A stretch of 64,000 nt of DNA from Stenopsyche tienmushanensis. Taxonomy: Eukaryota > Arthropoda > Insecta > Trichoptera > Stenopsychidae. Where the stretch lies: NCBI GenBank assembly GCA_008973525.1, contig WACJ01000501.1:1054001-1118000 (forward strand). Reading direction: 5' to 3'. Under the pieces are notes generated by a model. It did no database searches. It was given only the letters and a program-made list of their open reading frames with translations, and was not told where the DNA came from. Below, one piece after another: positions 62,976-64,000 of this stretch; position 1 is the stretch's first letter; each line of letters begins with the position of its first letter. Made by a program: the position numbers and the translations under genes.

Positions 62976-64000
62976 AAATGGTAAAAACGAAAAATTCTGC
63001 AAAACTGTGTTCTTGAAATCTTAATGCAATTGTTCAACATTAAACATTTCGATAATAAGCCTAAAAATCGTACTACAATATACTTAAAAACTATGACTAC
63101 TTGCCTCAATATTTAGATGCATGGACTACTCAGGAATACATCTGGACAGGATCACATTCAGGAACGGCACAACACTCTGTGTATTAAAAAATATCACTTA
63201 ACATACGCACATGCACATCCTAACCTGTCAAAATAAAATATAGCTCTGCACCGAATATTGTTGCATAGCATAAACTCGACGCCTAAACTGGACGGACAAA
63301 TTGAAAAGCATTTATGACAAATTATTAATATTTATAAGAAAAACTATTTTTTAAAAATCATGGGATTAAATAAGCTGCTGCGATATATTCTCAAAAATAT
63401 TATTTTTCAAAAAAAAATCACCATCCTTTTCGTTGCATAAATATATTATTTTTTAATGAATTTCGAATTTGATAAAAATATTTTTGGGAATATATCAAAA
63501 GAGCTCATCTCAGAGAGAGTCTCATGCATTCTTTCGATAGTTTTTCATAATAATTTACATTTAGTATTAATACATTTATATTCGTACGCTCAATTGAGCC
63601 GTCGAATTCTAGGCGACAATCAGTGCGTGTTCGGTTCTTAGGTTATACGGTTTGGCTTAATCGTCAGAGGGATATACAATATCTTAATAAATAAAGTGCA
63701 GTGTTATTCCAGAATGCGTCCCGTACTCCAGGATCTATCCTGAACGTCATGCAGCGTCGATACTCAGGCAAGTGTTCTTAGTTTTTTAAGTGTTTTGTAC
63801 TGCGACTTATAGTAAATTGGAGGTCCTTGATGTCTATTTTAAGATGTAGGATTTAAAGCCGATAAATTATGTTTTTTTTAAAGCCACAATAAACTTTTGA
63901 TTTTATTGTCACAATAGATTCTTACATAGAATACGGAATAATATGTCGATGGTTGAATACAGTAGGATGGGTATCTGATGAGTTATGCGCCTGGTCGTGG
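62976..64000. other. Sequence beyond the hAT-like end
   Basis: No transposase or gene recognised. ATCAGTGCGTGTTCGG at 63619-63634 resembles the initiator region of arthropod retroelements, and AATAAATAAAG follows near 63690, but neither is enough to call an LTR. Confidence 0.35.

Noticed and set aside
1..64000. CRISPR array, operon or bacterial-type system
   Set aside because: Introns, SINEs and a homeobox gene show insect nuclear DNA; no regularly spaced direct repeats were seen.

Overview
The window is eukaryotic, AT-rich nuclear DNA, almost certainly from an insect. It holds one recognisable cellular gene, a single-copy BarH-class homeobox gene on the + strand, surrounded by old transposable-element debris. 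Evidence for an insect is the near-invariant insect Bar homeodomain, large AT-rich introns with standard GT-AG junctions, tRNA-derived SINEs, and several Tc1/mariner families typical of insect genomes. I cannot fix the order or species.

Layout. 1-7.6 kb: upstream intergenic DNA with a broken non-LTR reverse transcriptase (1.08-1.95 kb) and a SINE fragment (4.4 kb). 7.6-8.88 kb: a GC-richer, CpG-containing block that is the likely promoter and 5' leader. 8,881-42,585: the BarH gene with four coding exons (8881-9157, 31111-31339, 40891-41139, 42357-42585). They join in frame to 984 nt, giving 327 residues plus a stop. Introns are about 22.0, 9.6 and 1.2 kb. 42,586 to about 43,280: 3' UTR with two candidate poly(A) signals. 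43.3-64 kb: downstream intergenic DNA with no gene I can recognise and many decayed transposons.

The protein has an FMITDIL repressor-type motif near the N terminus, a homeodomain with the Bar-specific Tyr49 (WYQNRR), a conserved block just after it, a poly-alanine run and a proline-rich tail with an acidic end. It should be a nuclear DNA-binding regulator of eye, sensory-organ and neuronal fates, as its relatives are.

Mobile DNA. At least eight Tc1/mariner-type remnants are visible: four of one family (18, 21, 39 and 45.5 kb), one longer mariner (47.5-48.3 kb), two HTH-bearing remnants (11.8-12.1 and 50.5-51.1 kb), and a 492-bp element with intact inverted ends and a TA target duplication (52,802-53,293). 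A tRNA-derived SINE family has three copies (4.4, 53.3 and 59.9 kb). There are also possible TTAA-type ends (41.9 and 62.3 kb) and a hAT-like end (62.9 kb). All transposase copies carry stops or frameshifts.

I did not find a new multi-gene system. The items most worth checking are the SINE family, the 492-bp mariner deletion element beside a SINE copy, the subterminal palindromes in intron 3, and two motif clusters in intron 2 that could be enhancers.
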